Positions 23,659-33,625 are shown, counted from the first letter of the stretch. The stretch: 64,000 bases of DNA from Arthrobacter celericrescens (GCF_003614925.1 NZ_QYLP01000033.1:1-64000), one strand, 5' to 3'. The notes: generated by a model not told the origin, from the sequence alone. Translations and numbers: made by a program.

Positions 23659-25305
23659 TCAGGCTTCGTAGACTTTCCGGCCCGCGAACCAGGTCTGCCG
23701 GGCGTGGACGGTCGGGATCTTCTCGATGTCCACGTCGTAGGGGTTGTCGCTCAGGACGATGAAGTCCGCGGACTTGCCAGGAATCAGGGAGCCGGTGACG
23801 TCGTCCACGCCCATCGCTTCGGCGCACGCGGTGGTGTAGACGGCAATGGCTTCGGAAAGCGTGATGGCCTGTTCCGGCCATAGGGTTCCCGGGAAGGTGC
23901 CACTCGGATCCTTCCGGGTGACGAGGCCGTAGATCCCTTCCCAGGCGTTGGGCGAGACGCTGACCGGCCAGTCGGACCCGCCGGCCAGGCGGGCACCGGC
24001 GTCGAGCAGGATCCGATTGGGCTGCATCTTCGAGGCTCGCTCGGGCGGCAGGACAGTGGCGATGGCTTCTGAGATGACGCCCGGGAACCAAAGCGAGGGC
24101 GAAATATCCGCGGTAACGTCCAGCTCGGCGAAGCGGCCGTAGTCGTCCGGGTGTACGAACTGGCCGTGGGCAATGTGGTACTTCGTGTCCGTGTGCCCGG
24201 CGGCCCGGACCTTGGCGATGGTGTCCAGGGCTAGGCGCACGGAGGCGTCCCCCGTGCAGTGGATCTTCGCGGAGATGCCACGTTCGGCCGTGCGCATCAG
24301 CCAGCCCTCCAGTTCCTCGGGGGCCATGGTGGCGTTGCCGCAGTGGCACTCCGGGAACCCGGCCTCGGGCAGGTACGGTTCCAGGAAGGCGCCGGTGCCT
24401 GCCGGCGGAACACCGTCCAGGAAGATCTTGATGAAGTCGGGGCGGTGGTGCTCGCTGCGCAGGGCGTCGCGTTCGGCGATGATCCCTTCGCCCAGGGGAG
24501 TGGTGCCGAAGATGAAATCGTTGGCCTGCATGGAGGTGACCACCCATGCGTGGAGGCGGCCGTCGTCGTCGAGCTGCTTGAGGGCCTGCAGCAGCTGTAG
24601 CGACGCCGCCGCGTCCTGGAAACCGGTGACACCGTAGCTGTGCAGGAGTTCGATGCCGCGCTCCGCCGCCCGGGCCAGCTTCGCTGGGTCCTGCGGCTGC
24701 AGCCGGGCGAGGGTCTGTTCGAGCAGCACCCCGCCTGCCTCGATCAGCACCCCGGTGGCGCGGCCGGCGTCGTCGCGGAGGATCTGGCCGCCGTCGGGAT
24801 CCGCCGTAGTGTCGGTGATCCCGGCCAGCTCCAGCGCGCGGGAGTTGGCCCAGCGGTTGTGCTTGCTGTCGTCCTTGAGCAGGCCCGGCCGCCCGCCCGT
24901 GGCCACGTCCAGGCGCCGCAGGGCCTCCGGAGTGTTCAGTTCGCCCAGCAGGCCCGAGCCCCAGCTGCCGCCGGTGACCCACTCATCGGGGCCGAGGGTC
25001 GCGGCGTAGTCTCCGATGGAAGCGATGAACTGGTCCAGCGTCAGCGACGGCGGTGCGTCCAGTTCGAACAGGTCCATCTGCCCGGCGAGCATGTGGTGGT
25101 TGTGGACGTCCAGCAGCCCCGGCATGACATAGGCGCCCTGGAGGTCGACGACGGCGGTGCCCGGCCCGCGGCTCAGCCCGGCTTCCGTGCCGGTTGCCAG
25201 GACCTGGCCCGCCTTGACGGCCAGGGTTGAGGTCCGCGTGCCAGCGGGATCCAGGGTGTCGATGACGCCATTGATAAGAAGGAGGTCGGCGTGGTGTTCG
25301 GACAC
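23659..25305 (-). CDS. YtcJ-like amidohydrolase
   Basis: A 548-residue metal-dependent amidohydrolase (amidohydrolase-3 type) starting at GTG after AAAGGA. The N-terminal and C-terminal parts form the small beta-sandwich. The barrel has the metal motif L-L-D-V-H-N-H-H-M-L (H-x-H), G-S-W-G-S-G-L-L-G, a later K-I-F-L-D-G-V (carbamylated-Lys region), I-H-C-T-G-D-A-S-V, and the D-W-P-V-S metal Asp near the end. YtcJ relatives hydrolyse N-substituted formamides or exoenzyme-like amides; the substrate here is unknown. It is divergent from mmsA with 253 bp between. Confidence 0.82.
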   Translation of the reverse strand: MSEHHADLLLINGVIDTLDPAGTRTSTLAVKAGQVLATGTEAGLSRGPGTAVVDLQGAYVMPGLLDVHNHHMLAGQMDLFELDAPPSLTLDQFIASIGDYAATLGPDEWVTGGSWGSGLLGELNTPEALRRLDVATGGRPGLLKDDSKHNRWANSRALELAGITDTTADPDGGQILRDDAGRATGVLIEAGGVLLEQTLARLQPQDPAKLARAAERGIELLHSYGVTGFQDAAASLQLLQALKQLDDDGRLHAWVVTSMQANDFIFGTTPLGEGIIAERDALRSEHHRPDFIKIFLDGVPPAGTGAFLEPYLPEAGFPECHCGNATMAPEELEGWLMRTAERGISAKIHCTGDASVRLALDTIAKVRAAGHTDTKYHIAHGQFVHPDDYGRFAELDVTADISPSLWFPGVISEAIATVLPPERASKMQPNRILLDAGARLAGGSDWPVSVSPNAWEGIYGLVTRKDPSGTFPGTLWPEQAITLSEAIAVYTTACAEAMGVDDVTGSLIPGKSADFIVLSDNPYDVDIEKIPTVHARQTWFAGRKVYEA

Positions 25306-25436
25306 GGCCAGTCCTTTCGCTCGGGATGCGATTCAGACTAGGCGCGCCGCCTTGGCCGGCCGTTGTCTGGCAGTGCAAGGGACTTGTCCGGCAGAGCTCG
25401 TCAGTGAGCTGCGCCACTCTGGAAAATAGTAGGAAG

Positions 25437-25453
25437 TCCGAGTATATTCGGGA
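25437..25453. promoter_or_regulatory. Possible operator/promoter in the amidohydrolase-mmsA divergent region
   Basis: TCCGAGTATATTCGGGA is an imperfect palindrome with a TATATT -10-like core, about 110 bp before mmsA and 130 bp before the amidohydrolase gene. The rest of the 253-bp region shows nothing else I can name. Confidence 0.3.
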
Positions 25454-25558
25454 CCAGATGGCCAGCCCGCGCCGAATTCCGTAGTCCGCAAGCCACGCGG
25501 CGCGGCCGCGGCACGGTCTTTCCGGCAGTCTTTTCCGGCAATGCGAAGGAGCATTCTG

Positions 25559-27058
25559 ATGGTCCGCGAACTTTCCCACTACATTGACGGCCAGAGGGTG
25601 GACGGCACATCCGGCCGCTTCAGCGACGTCTACGATCCCTGCACCGGCGAGGTCCAGGCCCGGCTTCCGCTGGCCAGCAAGGCCGAGGTGCAGGAGGCGG
25701 TCGCCAATGCCGAGAAGGCCCAGCTCGAATGGGCCGCCATGAACCCGCAGCGCCGCGGCCGGATCCTGCTGAAGTTCGTGGACCTGGTCAACGAACATAT
25801 GGACGAACTGGCCACCCTGCTCTCCTCCGAGCACGGCAAGACCTTCCTCGACGCCAAGGGCGACATCCAGCGCGGCATCGAAGTGGTGGAATTCGCGGCC
25901 GGCGCCCCGCACCTGATGAAGGGTGAGTTCTCGGACAGCGCCGGCCAGGGCATCGACGTCCATTCGATGCGCCAGCCGCTCGGCGTCGTCGCCGGCATTA
26001 CCCCGTTCAACTTCCCGGCCATGATTCCGCTGTGGAAGTCAGGCCCCGCGCTCGCCGCCGGCAACGCCTTCATCCTCAAGCCCTCCGAGCGCGACCCCTC
26101 GGTGCCGTTGCGCCTCGCCGAGCTCTACAACGAGGCCGGCGTGCCCAACGGTGTCTTCAACGTCATCAACGGGGACAAGGAAGCCGTGGACGCCCTGCTC
26201 GAAGATCCGCGCGTCAAGGCCATCGGCTTCGTCGGCTCTACACCTATCGCTCAGTACATCTACGCCACCGCCGCGGCCCACGGAAAACGCGCCCAGTGCT
26301 TCGGCGGCGCCAAGAACCACATGGTGATCATGCCGGACGCGGACCTGGACATGGCCGCGGACGCCCTGATCGGCTCCGGCTATGGTTCCGCGGGCGAACG
26401 GTGCATGGCCATTTCCGTCGCGGTCCCGGTGGGCGAAGAGACCGCAAACATCCTGGTGGGCAAATTGCAGGAGCGCATCAAGGACCTCAAGGTGGGCCCC
26501 AGCCTCAAGGACGGTGTGGACTTCGGCCCCGTGGTGGCGGCCGCGGCCAAGGAACGGATCGAAGGCTACATCCAGGCGGGCGTCGACGCCGGTGCAACCC
26601 TCCTCGCCGACGGGCGCGGCCTCACCGTGGACGGCTACCCCGGCGGGTTCTGGCTGGGCCCCACCCTCTTCGACAACGTCACCAAGGACATGTCCATCTA
26701 CAAGGAAGAGATCTTTGGCCCGGTGCTCAGCGTGCTGCGCGCGGCGGACTACGACGAAGCACTCCGGCTCTGCTCCGAGCACCAGTACGGCAACGGCGTG
26801 GCGATCTTCACCCGCGACGGCGACGCCGCCCGCGACTTCGCCAGCCGCGTGGAAGTGGGCATGGTGGGCGTCAACGTCCCCATCCCGGTGCCGATCGCGT
26901 ACTACACCTTCGGCGGCTGGAAAGCCTCCGGCTTCGGCGACCTCAACCAGCACGGCGCGGACGCCTTCCGCTTCTACACCAAGACCAAAACGGTCACCAC
27001 GCGCTGGCCCTCCGGGATCCGGCAGGGCGCCAGCTTCGTGATGCCGGCGGGCAGCTGA
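25559..27058 (+). CDS. mmsA: Methylmalonate-semialdehyde dehydrogenase (CoA-acylating)
   Basis: Starts at ATG 25559 with GAAGGA 8 bases upstream; 499 residues, the family length. An ALDH fold with catalytic Cys282 in G-S-A-G-E-R-C-M-A-I-S. The usual general-base Glu motif E-L-G-G-K is replaced by Q-C-F-G-G-A-K-N-H, the hallmark of CoA-acylating MMSDH. It converts methylmalonate semialdehyde to propionyl-CoA in valine and thymine degradation. First gene of an operon with 3-hydroxyisobutyryl-CoA hydrolase and 3-hydroxyisobutyrate dehydrogenase; its stop overlaps the next start by one base. Confidence 0.93.
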   Translation: MVRELSHYIDGQRVDGTSGRFSDVYDPCTGEVQARLPLASKAEVQEAVANAEKAQLEWAAMNPQRRGRILLKFVDLVNEHMDELATLLSSEHGKTFLDAKGDIQRGIEVVEFAAGAPHLMKGEFSDSAGQGIDVHSMRQPLGVVAGITPFNFPAMIPLWKSGPALAAGNAFILKPSERDPSVPLRLAELYNEAGVPNGVFNVINGDKEAVDALLEDPRVKAIGFVGSTPIAQYIYATAAAHGKRAQCFGGAKNHMVIMPDADLDMAADALIGSGYGSAGERCMAISVAVPVGEETANILVGKLQERIKDLKVGPSLKDGVDFGPVVAAAAKERIEGYIQAGVDAGATLLADGRGLTVDGYPGGFWLGPTLFDNVTKDMSIYKEEIFGPVLSVLRAADYDEALRLCSEHQYGNGVAIFTRDGDAARDFASRVEVGMVGVNVPIPVPIAYYTFGGWKASGFGDLNQHGADAFRFYTKTKTVTTRWPSGIRQGASFVMPAGS

Positions 27059-28128
27059 TGGGGGAGGAAGCGGAGGTCCTTTTCGAGCAGCGCGGCCGTC
27101 TCGGTGTCGCCACCCTCAACCGGCCCAAGGCCGTCAACGCACTGAACCACGGCATGGTGCTGGCCCTGCTGGACCAGCTCACTGCCTGGGCCGCGGACGA
27201 CTCGGTGGCCGCCGTCCTGGTGCGCGGGGCTGGGGATCGGGGCCTGTGCGCCGGCGGCGACATCGTGGCGATCTACCGGGACATGCTCGACGGCGGCCAC
27301 GCCACCGCGGATTTCTGGCGCGACGAATACCGGCTCAACGACCTGATCTCCCGGTACCCGAAGCCGTACGTCGCCTTCATGGACGGCCTGGTGCTCGGCG
27401 GCGGCGTCGGAGTGTCCGCCCACGGCTCACACCGGATCGTCACCGAGCGCACCCGCACCGGCATGCCGGAAACCACCATCGGTTTTGTGCCCGACGTCGG
27501 CGGGACGCTGCTGCTCTCCCGCTCGCCGGGGGAGACAGGAACCCACGCCGCCCTCACCGGCGCGCACCTCTCCGGTGCGGACGCCGTGTACCTCGGGCTG
27601 GCCGACCACCTCGTCCCGTCCGGCGAGCTGGAAGCCCTCGCGGAGGCACTTGAAAAGGCGGCGTTGGAAGGCGCGACGCCGGATGACGCCGTCGCGCGGT
27701 TCGCCCAAGTGCCGCCGGCCTCGGCACTGGCCGGGCAGCGTGAGTGGATCGATGCCGCCTACTCTGCGGACGACGCGGACGAGATCGTGGCCAGGCTGCG
27801 GTCTGCCGGCGGCGAGGCCGCCGAGGCGGCGGACACCATCGAGGCCAAGTCCCCGACGGCTGTGAAGGTCACGCTGGAATCGCTGCGACGCGTGCGCGGG
27901 CGCTCCCTGGAAGAGGCCTTGGCGCAGGAGTTCCGGGTGGGCGTGCACTGCCTGGCCGGGCCCGACTTCCGGGAGGGCATCCGGGCGCAGGTAGTGGACA
28001 AGGACCGCAACCCGCAGTGGAAACCGGCCACCCTGGCAGGCGTGGACCGGGCCGCCGTCGAACGCTATTTCGAACCGCTTGATGGGCAGGAACTGACCTT
28101 CGAATCAAAGGAGTCGCGCCATGTCTGA
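27058..28128 (+). CDS. 3-hydroxyisobutyryl-CoA hydrolase (crotonase family)
   Basis: A 356-residue crotonase-fold protein, about 100 residues longer than simple enoyl-CoA hydratases, as HIBCH enzymes are. Oxyanion-hole regions D-R-G-L-C-A-G-G-D-I and F-M-D-G-L-V-L-G-G-G-V-G, then G-M-P-E-T-T-I-G-F-V-P-D-V-G-G, where Glu and Asp are the hydrolase residues. The C-terminal part contains S-P-T-A-V-K-V-T-L and D-F-R-E-G-I-R-A, typical of the family. It cleaves 3-hydroxyisobutyryl-CoA in valine breakdown. It overlaps mmsB by 8 bp. Confidence 0.9.
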   Translation: MGEEAEVLFEQRGRLGVATLNRPKAVNALNHGMVLALLDQLTAWAADDSVAAVLVRGAGDRGLCAGGDIVAIYRDMLDGGHATADFWRDEYRLNDLISRYPKPYVAFMDGLVLGGGVGVSAHGSHRIVTERTRTGMPETTIGFVPDVGGTLLLSRSPGETGTHAALTGAHLSGADAVYLGLADHLVPSGELEALAEALEKAALEGATPDDAVARFAQVPPASALAGQREWIDAAYSADDADEIVARLRSAGGEAAEAADTIEAKSPTAVKVTLESLRRVRGRSLEEALAQEFRVGVHCLAGPDFREGIRAQVVDKDRNPQWKPATLAGVDRAAVERYFEPLDGQELTFESKESRHV

Positions 28129-29044
28129 GAACGCAACTACCGGAACCATCGCGTTCCTGGGCCTGGGCCACATGGGCGGGCCAATGGCGGTGAACCTCAT
28201 CAAGGCCGGCCATACGGTGGTGGGCTTCGACCCCGTGCCCGCCGCGGTGGAGGCGGCGAAGGCGCACGGCGTGCCGATGGTGGATTCCGCCGCCGAAGCA
28301 GCCTCAGGCGCCGCCGTAATCCTGACCATGCTGCCCAGCGGCAAGCACGTGCTGGACGCCTACCGCGGCGTGGACGGCGAGTCCGGGCTGCTGTCCGTCG
28401 CCGCCCCGGACACCCTGTTCCTGGACTGCTCCACCATCAACGTGGACGAAGCCCGGGAAGCGGCAGCCATCGCGGTCGAAGCCGGGCACCGCTCCGTGGA
28501 CGCCCCGGTGTCCGGCGGCGTGGTGGGAGCCGAGGCAGGGACCCTGACCTTCATGGTCGGGGCGCTGCCCGAGGACTTCGAGACGGCGAAGGGGATCCTG
28601 GAGCATATGGGCAAGAGGATCGTGCACTGCGGCGACCATGGGGCAGGGCAGGCCGCCAAGGTCTGCAACAACATGATCCTGGGCGTCTCAATGATCGCGG
28701 TGAGCGAGGCCTTCGTGCTCGGCGAGAAGCTGGGGTTGACGCACCAGGCCCTGTTCGACGTCGCCTCCAATGCTTCCGGCCAGTGCTGGGCCCTGACCAC
28801 CAACTGTCCGGTGCCCGGGCCCGTGCCCACCAGCCCGGCCAACCGGGACTACCAGCCAGGTTTCGCGGGGGCGCTGATGGCGAAGGACCTCAGGCTCGCC
28901 GTGAACGCCCTGGAGAGTACCGGCGTCGAAGGGCAGATGGGGCACCTGGCCTCGAAGATCTACGATGCCTTCGCCGCGGAAGGCGGCGCCGCGCGGGACT
29001 TCTCGGGGATCATCACGGATATCCGGGACAAGTCGGGCAAGTAG
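28121..29044 (+). CDS. mmsB: 3-hydroxyisobutyrate dehydrogenase
   Basis: A 307-residue NAD-dependent beta-hydroxyacid dehydrogenase. N-terminal Rossmann [10 protein letters not shown] (about 12-21), substrate motif [16 protein letters not shown], and catalytic Lys in [10 protein letters not shown]. It oxidises 3-hydroxyisobutyrate to methylmalonate semialdehyde, the substrate of mmsA. AAAGGAG lies inside the end of the preceding gene, so translation is coupled. Confidence 0.93.
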   Translation: MSENATTGTIAFLGLGHMGGPMAVNLIKAGHTVVGFDPVPAAVEAAKAHGVPMVDSAAEAASGAAVILTMLPSGKHVLDAYRGVDGESGLLSVAAPDTLFLDCSTINVDEAREAAAIAVEAGHRSVDAPVSGGVVGAEAGTLTFMVGALPEDFETAKGILEHMGKRIVHCGDHGAGQAAKVCNNMILGVSMIAVSEAFVLGEKLGLTHQALFDVASNASGQCWALTTNCPVPGPVPTSPANRDYQPGFAGALMAKDLRLAVNALESTGVEGQMGHLASKIYDAFAAEGGAARDFSGIITDIRDKSGK

Positions 29045-29100
29045 CCTTGCGTATTGAAGGCACGGGTCTACTGAGGGATCACACAGCGAAGGGGAACGGT

Positions 29101-29880
29101 TTGGCGCAGCAATTCGAGAACATCCTGGTGGAAACCCGCGGACGGGTGGGGCTGGTGACCCTGAACCGGCCGCAGGCGCTGAACGCACTGAACAAGGCCA
29201 CCATGGAGGAACTCGTTGCCGCGGTGACCGCCATGGACTCCGACCCGGACGTGGGCGCCGTGGTGATTGCCGGCTCCGAGAAGGCCTTCGCCGCCGGTGC
29301 CGACATCAAGGAGATGGCGGCCAAGGGCTACCTCGAGATGTACGCCGAGGACTGGTTCCGCGGCTGGGAGAACCTCACCCGCCTGCGGATCCCGATCATC
29401 GCCGCGGTCTCCGGCTTCGCCCTGGGCGGCGGCTGCGAGCTGGCCATGATGTGCGACATCATCATCGCCGGGGACAACGCCAAGTTCGGCCAGCCCGAAA
29501 TCAACCTCGGGGTCATCCCCGGCATGGGCGGCTCACAGCGGCTCACCCGTGCCGTCGGCAAGGCCAAGGCCATGGACATGGTGCTGACCGGCAGGTTCAT
29601 CGACGCCGAAGAAGCCGAGCGCTCCGGGCTGGTGTCACGCGTGGTGCCGGCCGCCGTCGTGATCGATGAAGCGCTGAAAGCCGCCGAACTGATCGCCGCC
29701 AAATCCAAGCCGGCCGCCATGCTCGCCAAGGAAGCGGTGAACGCGGCCTTCGAGATGGGGTTGGCGCAGGGCGTGGTGTTCGAACGGCGGGTGTTCCATT
29801 CCCTGTTCGCCAGCGAGGACCAGAAGGAAGGCATGGCCGCGTTCACGGAGAAGCGGTCGCCGGAGTTCAAGGGGCGGTAG
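29101..29880 (+). CDS. Enoyl-CoA hydratase (crotonase)
   Basis: I choose TTG 29101 (L-A-Q-Q-F-E-N-I-L), giving 259 residues, the normal length; GAAGGGGA lies upstream. Crotonase landmarks: [26 protein letters not shown] (oxyanion hole and catalytic Glu) and [13 protein letters not shown] (second Glu). It hydrates enoyl-CoAs such as methacrylyl-CoA, the step before the hydrolase in valine degradation. It is the last gene of the mms operon, convergent with the FAD/Fe-S gene 5 bp away; I see no terminator between them. Confidence 0.9.
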   Translation: MAQQFENILVETRGRVGLVTLNRPQALNALNKATMEELVAAVTAMDSDPDVGAVVIAGSEKAFAAGADIKEMAAKGYLEMYAEDWFRGWENLTRLRIPIIAAVSGFALGGGCELAMMCDIIIAGDNAKFGQPEINLGVIPGMGGSQRLTRAVGKAKAMDMVLTGRFIDAEEAERSGLVSRVVPAAVVIDEALKAAELIAAKSKPAAMLAKEAVNAAFEMGLAQGVVFERRVFHSLFASEDQKEGMAAFTEKRSPEFKGR

Positions 29881-29885
29881 GAACG

Positions 29886-32789
29886 TCACAAGGCGCGTTG
29901 TGGGCCACCTTCCGGGTCCAGGAGTTCGGCAAGGTGGAGGCTCTTGCGTTCCGGTTCCAATTGCTTGACTTGCATTGCACAGCTGAAACCGTCGGCAAGG
30001 ACCGGGGTGTCTGTTGCAGTGTTTTCAAGGGCAGGGGCCAGTGCCTGTTGCGCCACCTTCATGGAAATCTCGTAGTGCTTGGTTTCGAATCCGAAGTTTC
30101 CCGCTACGCCGCAGCAGCCTGTCGCTTCCGTGACATTGGCAATTCCGAGCGCCGCCAGCGCTTTCCTCTGTACTGTCGCGCCAAAGGTTGAGTACTCGTG
30201 GCAATGGGTTTGGACTGTTACCGTCGATGGCACGGTCAGGGGTCTCCAGCCGTCATCCACCCATTGCTTCACCGCTTCTGCGAAGCTCTGGATCCTGTGC
30301 GAAACCCGTTCGGCGGCTTCGCTGCCGAGAAGCTCGGGACCGTCCTTCTTCAGCGCTGCGGCACAGCTGGGCTCGATGACGACGATGGGCGCGTCGCTGC
30401 CGTCGTCCAGCTTGGCCACGGTCCTGCGCAGCATCTTCTTTGCTGCGTCCAGTTGGCCGGTCGAGATCCAGGTCAGGCCGCAGCAGGCGTCTGTCTCGCA
30501 GGAGACCTGCCTTCCGGTGCCTTCGATAACCCGTGCCGCGGCTGCGGCCACCTCCGGCCGGAAACCCTTGGTGAACGAGTCGACGAAGAGCACCGTGTCC
30601 GCGTCCGCCGGCGCCTTTGCGAAGGCTGCGAGGGCATCGCTGAGCATCTTCCCGGAGGCAAACCTTGGCATGGCCCGCCGGGTGGTGAGGCCGCCGGCCG
30701 CCGCCACGACTTTTCCAAGCGGGCTGGCCAGGACGGCATTGACCAGCGGGCTGATGCGGGTGGTGAGTTTTAGCCACCGGGGCAGCCATCCGAGCGAGAA
30801 GTGCGACATCGGCCGGAGCCTGCCCTCGTAGTAATGCGAGAAGAACTCCGATTTGTAGCTGGCCATGTCCACGCCTGCGGGACAGTCGTTGGAGCAGGCC
30901 TTGCAGGCCAGGCACAGGTCCAATGCCTCACGGACGTCGTCGGACTTCCAGCCCTCGTCGATGGTGCGTGCTCCCCGGACCATGTCCTGGAGCGCCCTGG
31001 ACCGACCACGGGTCGAGTCTTTCTCGTCCCCCGTGGCCCGGAAACTCGGGCACATCACCCCGCCGGAGTCCGAGCGGCATCTTCCGACGCCGATGCAAGC
31101 CTGGACGGCATGCACCCACGGGTCCGCTCCGGCCGCGGCAGCCTCGACCGGCCGGAGCTCGAAGTGCGTTCTCCATTCACGTTCGGGGATCCCCTCGAGT
31201 GCCAGGTTGGCGTCAAATGGATCCGGATCGGTAATCGGGCCCGGATTCAGGATCCCTGCCTCATCCCAGAGCCTGCGGTATTCCTCGAACGCGGCAAGCA
31301 TGGCGGGTGAATACATCTGCGAGAGCAGTGCCGAGCGGGCGCGTCCGTCTCCGTGCTCACCGGATAGGGAGCCGCCGTGGCGGACAACGAGTTCGGCGGC
31401 GGCGTGCGTGAACTTACGGAATACGCTGCGGCCTTCTTCCGTGCGAAGGTCGTAGGTGATGCGGATGTGCATGCATCCCGCGCCAAAGTGTCCGTACATG
31501 ATCCCGGTCAGCCCATAGTCATCCAGGAGCGTCCGGAAGTCGGCCAGGTAGGCTGCGAGGTTCTGCGGGGCAACGGCGGAGTCCTCCCAGCCGGCCTGGG
31601 ATTCCCCGCCACTGGCGGGCCTCGATGACAGGCCTGCGCCGTCCTCCCTCACCCGCCACAATGTGGCGCGCTCGGCAGCATCCGGAACGGTCCGCCCATC
31701 GAGCAGGCGGCCGTTTGCGGCGAGCCGTTCTAGCAACAGTTCGGCTTGGCTGGCTACTTGGTCCGCGTCGTCGCCGTCGAGGTCTACATACAGGAACGCC
31801 TTGCCTTGGGGAAGGCCCAGAACCGAGTCGGCTCCGCGGCGCAGGCGCATGGTATCCACGATGGCCTCGTCGATGCCCTCGACCGCGGCGGGCGAGAAAT
31901 CCAGGATGGTCTCGATGTCCTTCGCAGCGTCTACCACGTCCGCATAGCCGAGGCAGACCAGCAAGGCACTGGATGGCTTGGAAACGAGTTTCATTCGGGC
32001 ACGGACGGCGACGGCGCAGGTACCTTCGGTGCCGACGAGCGCCCTGGCGACGTTCAGGCCGTTCTCCGGCAGCAGGTTGGCTAGGTGGTAACCCGAAACC
32101 TGGCGCTGGATGCGGCCAAGTTCGCGACGGAAAGGTGCCAGGTTGTCCTGGGCGAGCTTCTTGAGGGCTTCACCCAACTCGAATGCCCGGGACACGGAGT
32201 AGCCGTCGGACGGATCGGTGGCCCGGATGCCCTTGCCCGATGCGGTGAGGAGGGCTCCATCGGAGGTGACGACGTCGATCTCGTGGACGTGATCGGAGGT
32301 TCGTCCATAGCGGACGGAGTGGTTGCCGCACGCGTCATTTCCGATCGCACCACCGATCGTGGCACGGTTTTTTGAGGACGGATCGGGGGCGAAAGTGAGG
32401 CTTCCGCCGGTTGCGCTTTCGGTTGCCCGGGTGAGGTGTGCAAGCACAACGCCGGCTTCGACTTCTGCTGTTGCTGTCGTCGCATCGATGGCGATGATCC
32501 GGTTCATGTGCCTTGAGAAGTCCAGCACAATACCTGGGCCGATGGCGTTTCCCGCCATGGACGTCCCGCCGCCCCGGCTGATGAGAGCAGTTTTGGTTTC
32601 CCGGCACGCAGCCATGACGGCGACGACGTCCGCAACGCTCCGTGGGAACACAACGCCGAGAGGCGGAATCCGGTAATTGGAGGCATCGTAGGAGTATGCG
32701 GCCAGCCAGTGACCAGAGGCTTCCACGGGCACGCCCGCGTCCCGAAGCCTTTCCAAGACGGATCCGTGTTCCGCGGCTTTTGAGTGCAT
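29886..32789 (-). CDS. FAD-linked oxidoreductase fused to Fe-S and CCG domains (D-2-hydroxyacid dehydrogenase type)
   Basis: I start at ATG 32789 (MHSKAAEHG) with GGAAAG upstream; 967 residues. N-terminal FAD-binding-4 domain (about 40-220: S-R-G-G-G-T-S-M-A-G-N-A, I-G-N-D-A-C-G-N-H) and FAD-oxidase C domain (to about 520, ending L-S-G-E-H-G-D-G). A ferredoxin-like part follows with C565-x5-C571-x8-C580 and C626-L-A-C-K-A-C-S-N-D-C-P, then two CCG modules (C769-C770-G, C892-C893-G) that form a further Fe-S or haem-coupling site. This is GlcD and GlcF/LutA in one chain. It probably oxidises a D-2-hydroxy acid and passes electrons to the quinone pool. A GntR-type palindrome lies in its promoter. 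Confidence 0.88.
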   Translation of the reverse strand: MHSKAAEHGSVLERLRDAGVPVEASGHWLAAYSYDASNYRIPPLGVVFPRSVADVVAVMAACRETKTALISRGGGTSMAGNAIGPGIVLDFSRHMNRIIAIDATTATAEVEAGVVLAHLTRATESATGGSLTFAPDPSSKNRATIGGAIGNDACGNHSVRYGRTSDHVHEIDVVTSDGALLTASGKGIRATDPSDGYSVSRAFELGEALKKLAQDNLAPFRRELGRIQRQVSGYHLANLLPENGLNVARALVGTEGTCAVAVRARMKLVSKPSSALLVCLGYADVVDAAKDIETILDFSPAAVEGIDEAIVDTMRLRRGADSVLGLPQGKAFLYVDLDGDDADQVASQAELLLERLAANGRLLDGRTVPDAAERATLWRVREDGAGLSSRPASGGESQAGWEDSAVAPQNLAAYLADFRTLLDDYGLTGIMYGHFGAGCMHIRITYDLRTEEGRSVFRKFTHAAAELVVRHGGSLSGEHGDGRARSALLSQMYSPAMLAAFEEYRRLWDEAGILNPGPITDPDPFDANLALEGIPEREWRTHFELRPVEAAAAGADPWVHAVQACIGVGRCRSDSGGVMCPSFRATGDEKDSTRGRSRALQDMVRGARTIDEGWKSDDVREALDLCLACKACSNDCPAGVDMASYKSEFFSHYYEGRLRPMSHFSLGWLPRWLKLTTRISPLVNAVLASPLGKVVAAAGGLTTRRAMPRFASGKMLSDALAAFAKAPADADTVLFVDSFTKGFRPEVAAAAARVIEGTGRQVSCETDACCGLTWISTGQLDAAKKMLRRTVAKLDDGSDAPIVVIEPSCAAALKKDGPELLGSEAAERVSHRIQSFAEAVKQWVDDGWRPLTVPSTVTVQTHCHEYSTFGATVQRKALAALGIANVTEATGCCGVAGNFGFETKHYEISMKVAQQALAPALENTATDTPVLADGFSCAMQVKQLEPERKSLHLAELLDPEGGPQRAL

Positions 32790-32837
32790 GGTGCGCTTTC
32801 CACTAGACGGGCGAATTGCCCGATTGAGCATATCGTC

Positions 32838-32851
32838 GATTGTTGACAATC
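32838..32851. promoter_or_regulatory. GntR-type operator upstream of the FAD/Fe-S gene
   Basis: GATTGTTGACAATC: arms GATTGT/ACAATC around TG, 49 bp before the start codon. Same pattern as sites at 40290-40301, 40318-40329 and 40802-40813. Confidence 0.7.
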
Positions 32852-32920
32852 CTCAAATGCCGCGGACTACGGCGGAAGGGGGTGGTGCGGTCGAGGGCGG
32901 GTAGGCCGGCGCCGTATCGC

Positions 32921-33565
32921 CTAAGCCTGCAGGGCCGTTTGGAAGTGTGCTGCCAGTTCCTGTCGGAACCGGTCGATGTCGCCTTCCAGGGCAAGCTCGG
33001 CCAGCTTCTGGTGCTCAACGGCTATGACATGGAGGTCGCTGTACGTGCGGTGGTCCACTGCCAGGTAGAGCCGCAGCTTCGTCTCCCAGCCATTCCAAAG
33101 ATTCTGCAGAACGCTGTTCCCTGAGAAGTCATAGAACAGCCTGTGGAAGCGCAAGTGCGCGTCGATGCTGGCCGGTATGTCGTTCTGCTCCGTGGCGTGG
33201 TGGAGGTCCTCGACGGTTTGCATCAATTGGGGCCGCCCCGCCCCACACAACACTTCGGCGGAGAGTTCGGCCGCATAGGGTTCCACAAGCAGGCGGACTG
33301 AGGCGATCTCGGCGACTTCCCGGGCGCTTACCTCTACGACGAAGGACCCCCGGAAGGGGATCTTCACGATGAGCCCTTCCTCCTCCAGCCTGGACATTGC
33401 CTCACGCAGCGGCGAGCGGCTAATTCCGAGGTCGGTGGCGATGTGCACTTCCCGAAGCTGCCCGCCTGGGGGCAGGGTGCCGTCGAGGATCGCTGTGCGC
33501 AGAACACCGTAGACGCCCTCCGGCGTCGTGGTGCGCTGCGAGGGCCATTTAAACGTGGCTTCCAT
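32921..33565 (-). CDS. GntR-family regulator, FCD type
   Basis: A 214-residue regulator. Winged helix-turn-helix at about 13-75 (L-R-E-V-H-I-A-T-D-L-G-I-S-R-S-P-L-R-E-A-M-S-R-L-E-E-E-G-L), then the all-helical FCD effector domain with the metal-binding Asp/His pattern (D-A-H-L-R-F-H-R-L-F-Y-D, later D-H-R-T-Y). FCD regulators usually respond to organic acids. A TATAAT -10 box (33591-33596, minus strand) and repeated ATTGTCG half-sites lie 12-30 bp upstream, so it is probably autoregulated and the controller of the ATTGTNNACAAT sites. Confidence 0.88.
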   Translation of the reverse strand: MEATFKWPSQRTTTPEGVYGVLRTAILDGTLPPGGQLREVHIATDLGISRSPLREAMSRLEEEGLIVKIPFRGSFVVEVSAREVAEIASVRLLVEPYAAELSAEVLCGAGRPQLMQTVEDLHHATEQNDIPASIDAHLRFHRLFYDFSGNSVLQNLWNGWETKLRLYLAVDHRTYSDLHVIAVEHQKLAELALEGDIDRFRQELAAHFQTALQA

Positions 33566-33576
33566 CCCGCCCCTTC

Positions 33577-33596
33577 ATTGTCGATTGTCGATTATA
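33577..33596 (-). promoter_or_regulatory. Promoter and repeated GntR half-sites of the gntR gene
   Basis: ATTGTCG occurs twice in tandem (33577-33583, 33584-33590), followed by ATTAT(A). On the minus strand this reads TATAAT then CGACAAT twice, so the -10 box of the gene directly abuts the operator half-sites. Confidence 0.6.
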
Positions 33597-33625
33597 CCGG
33601 GGCCCCGATGATTGGGCCCGCGGAA

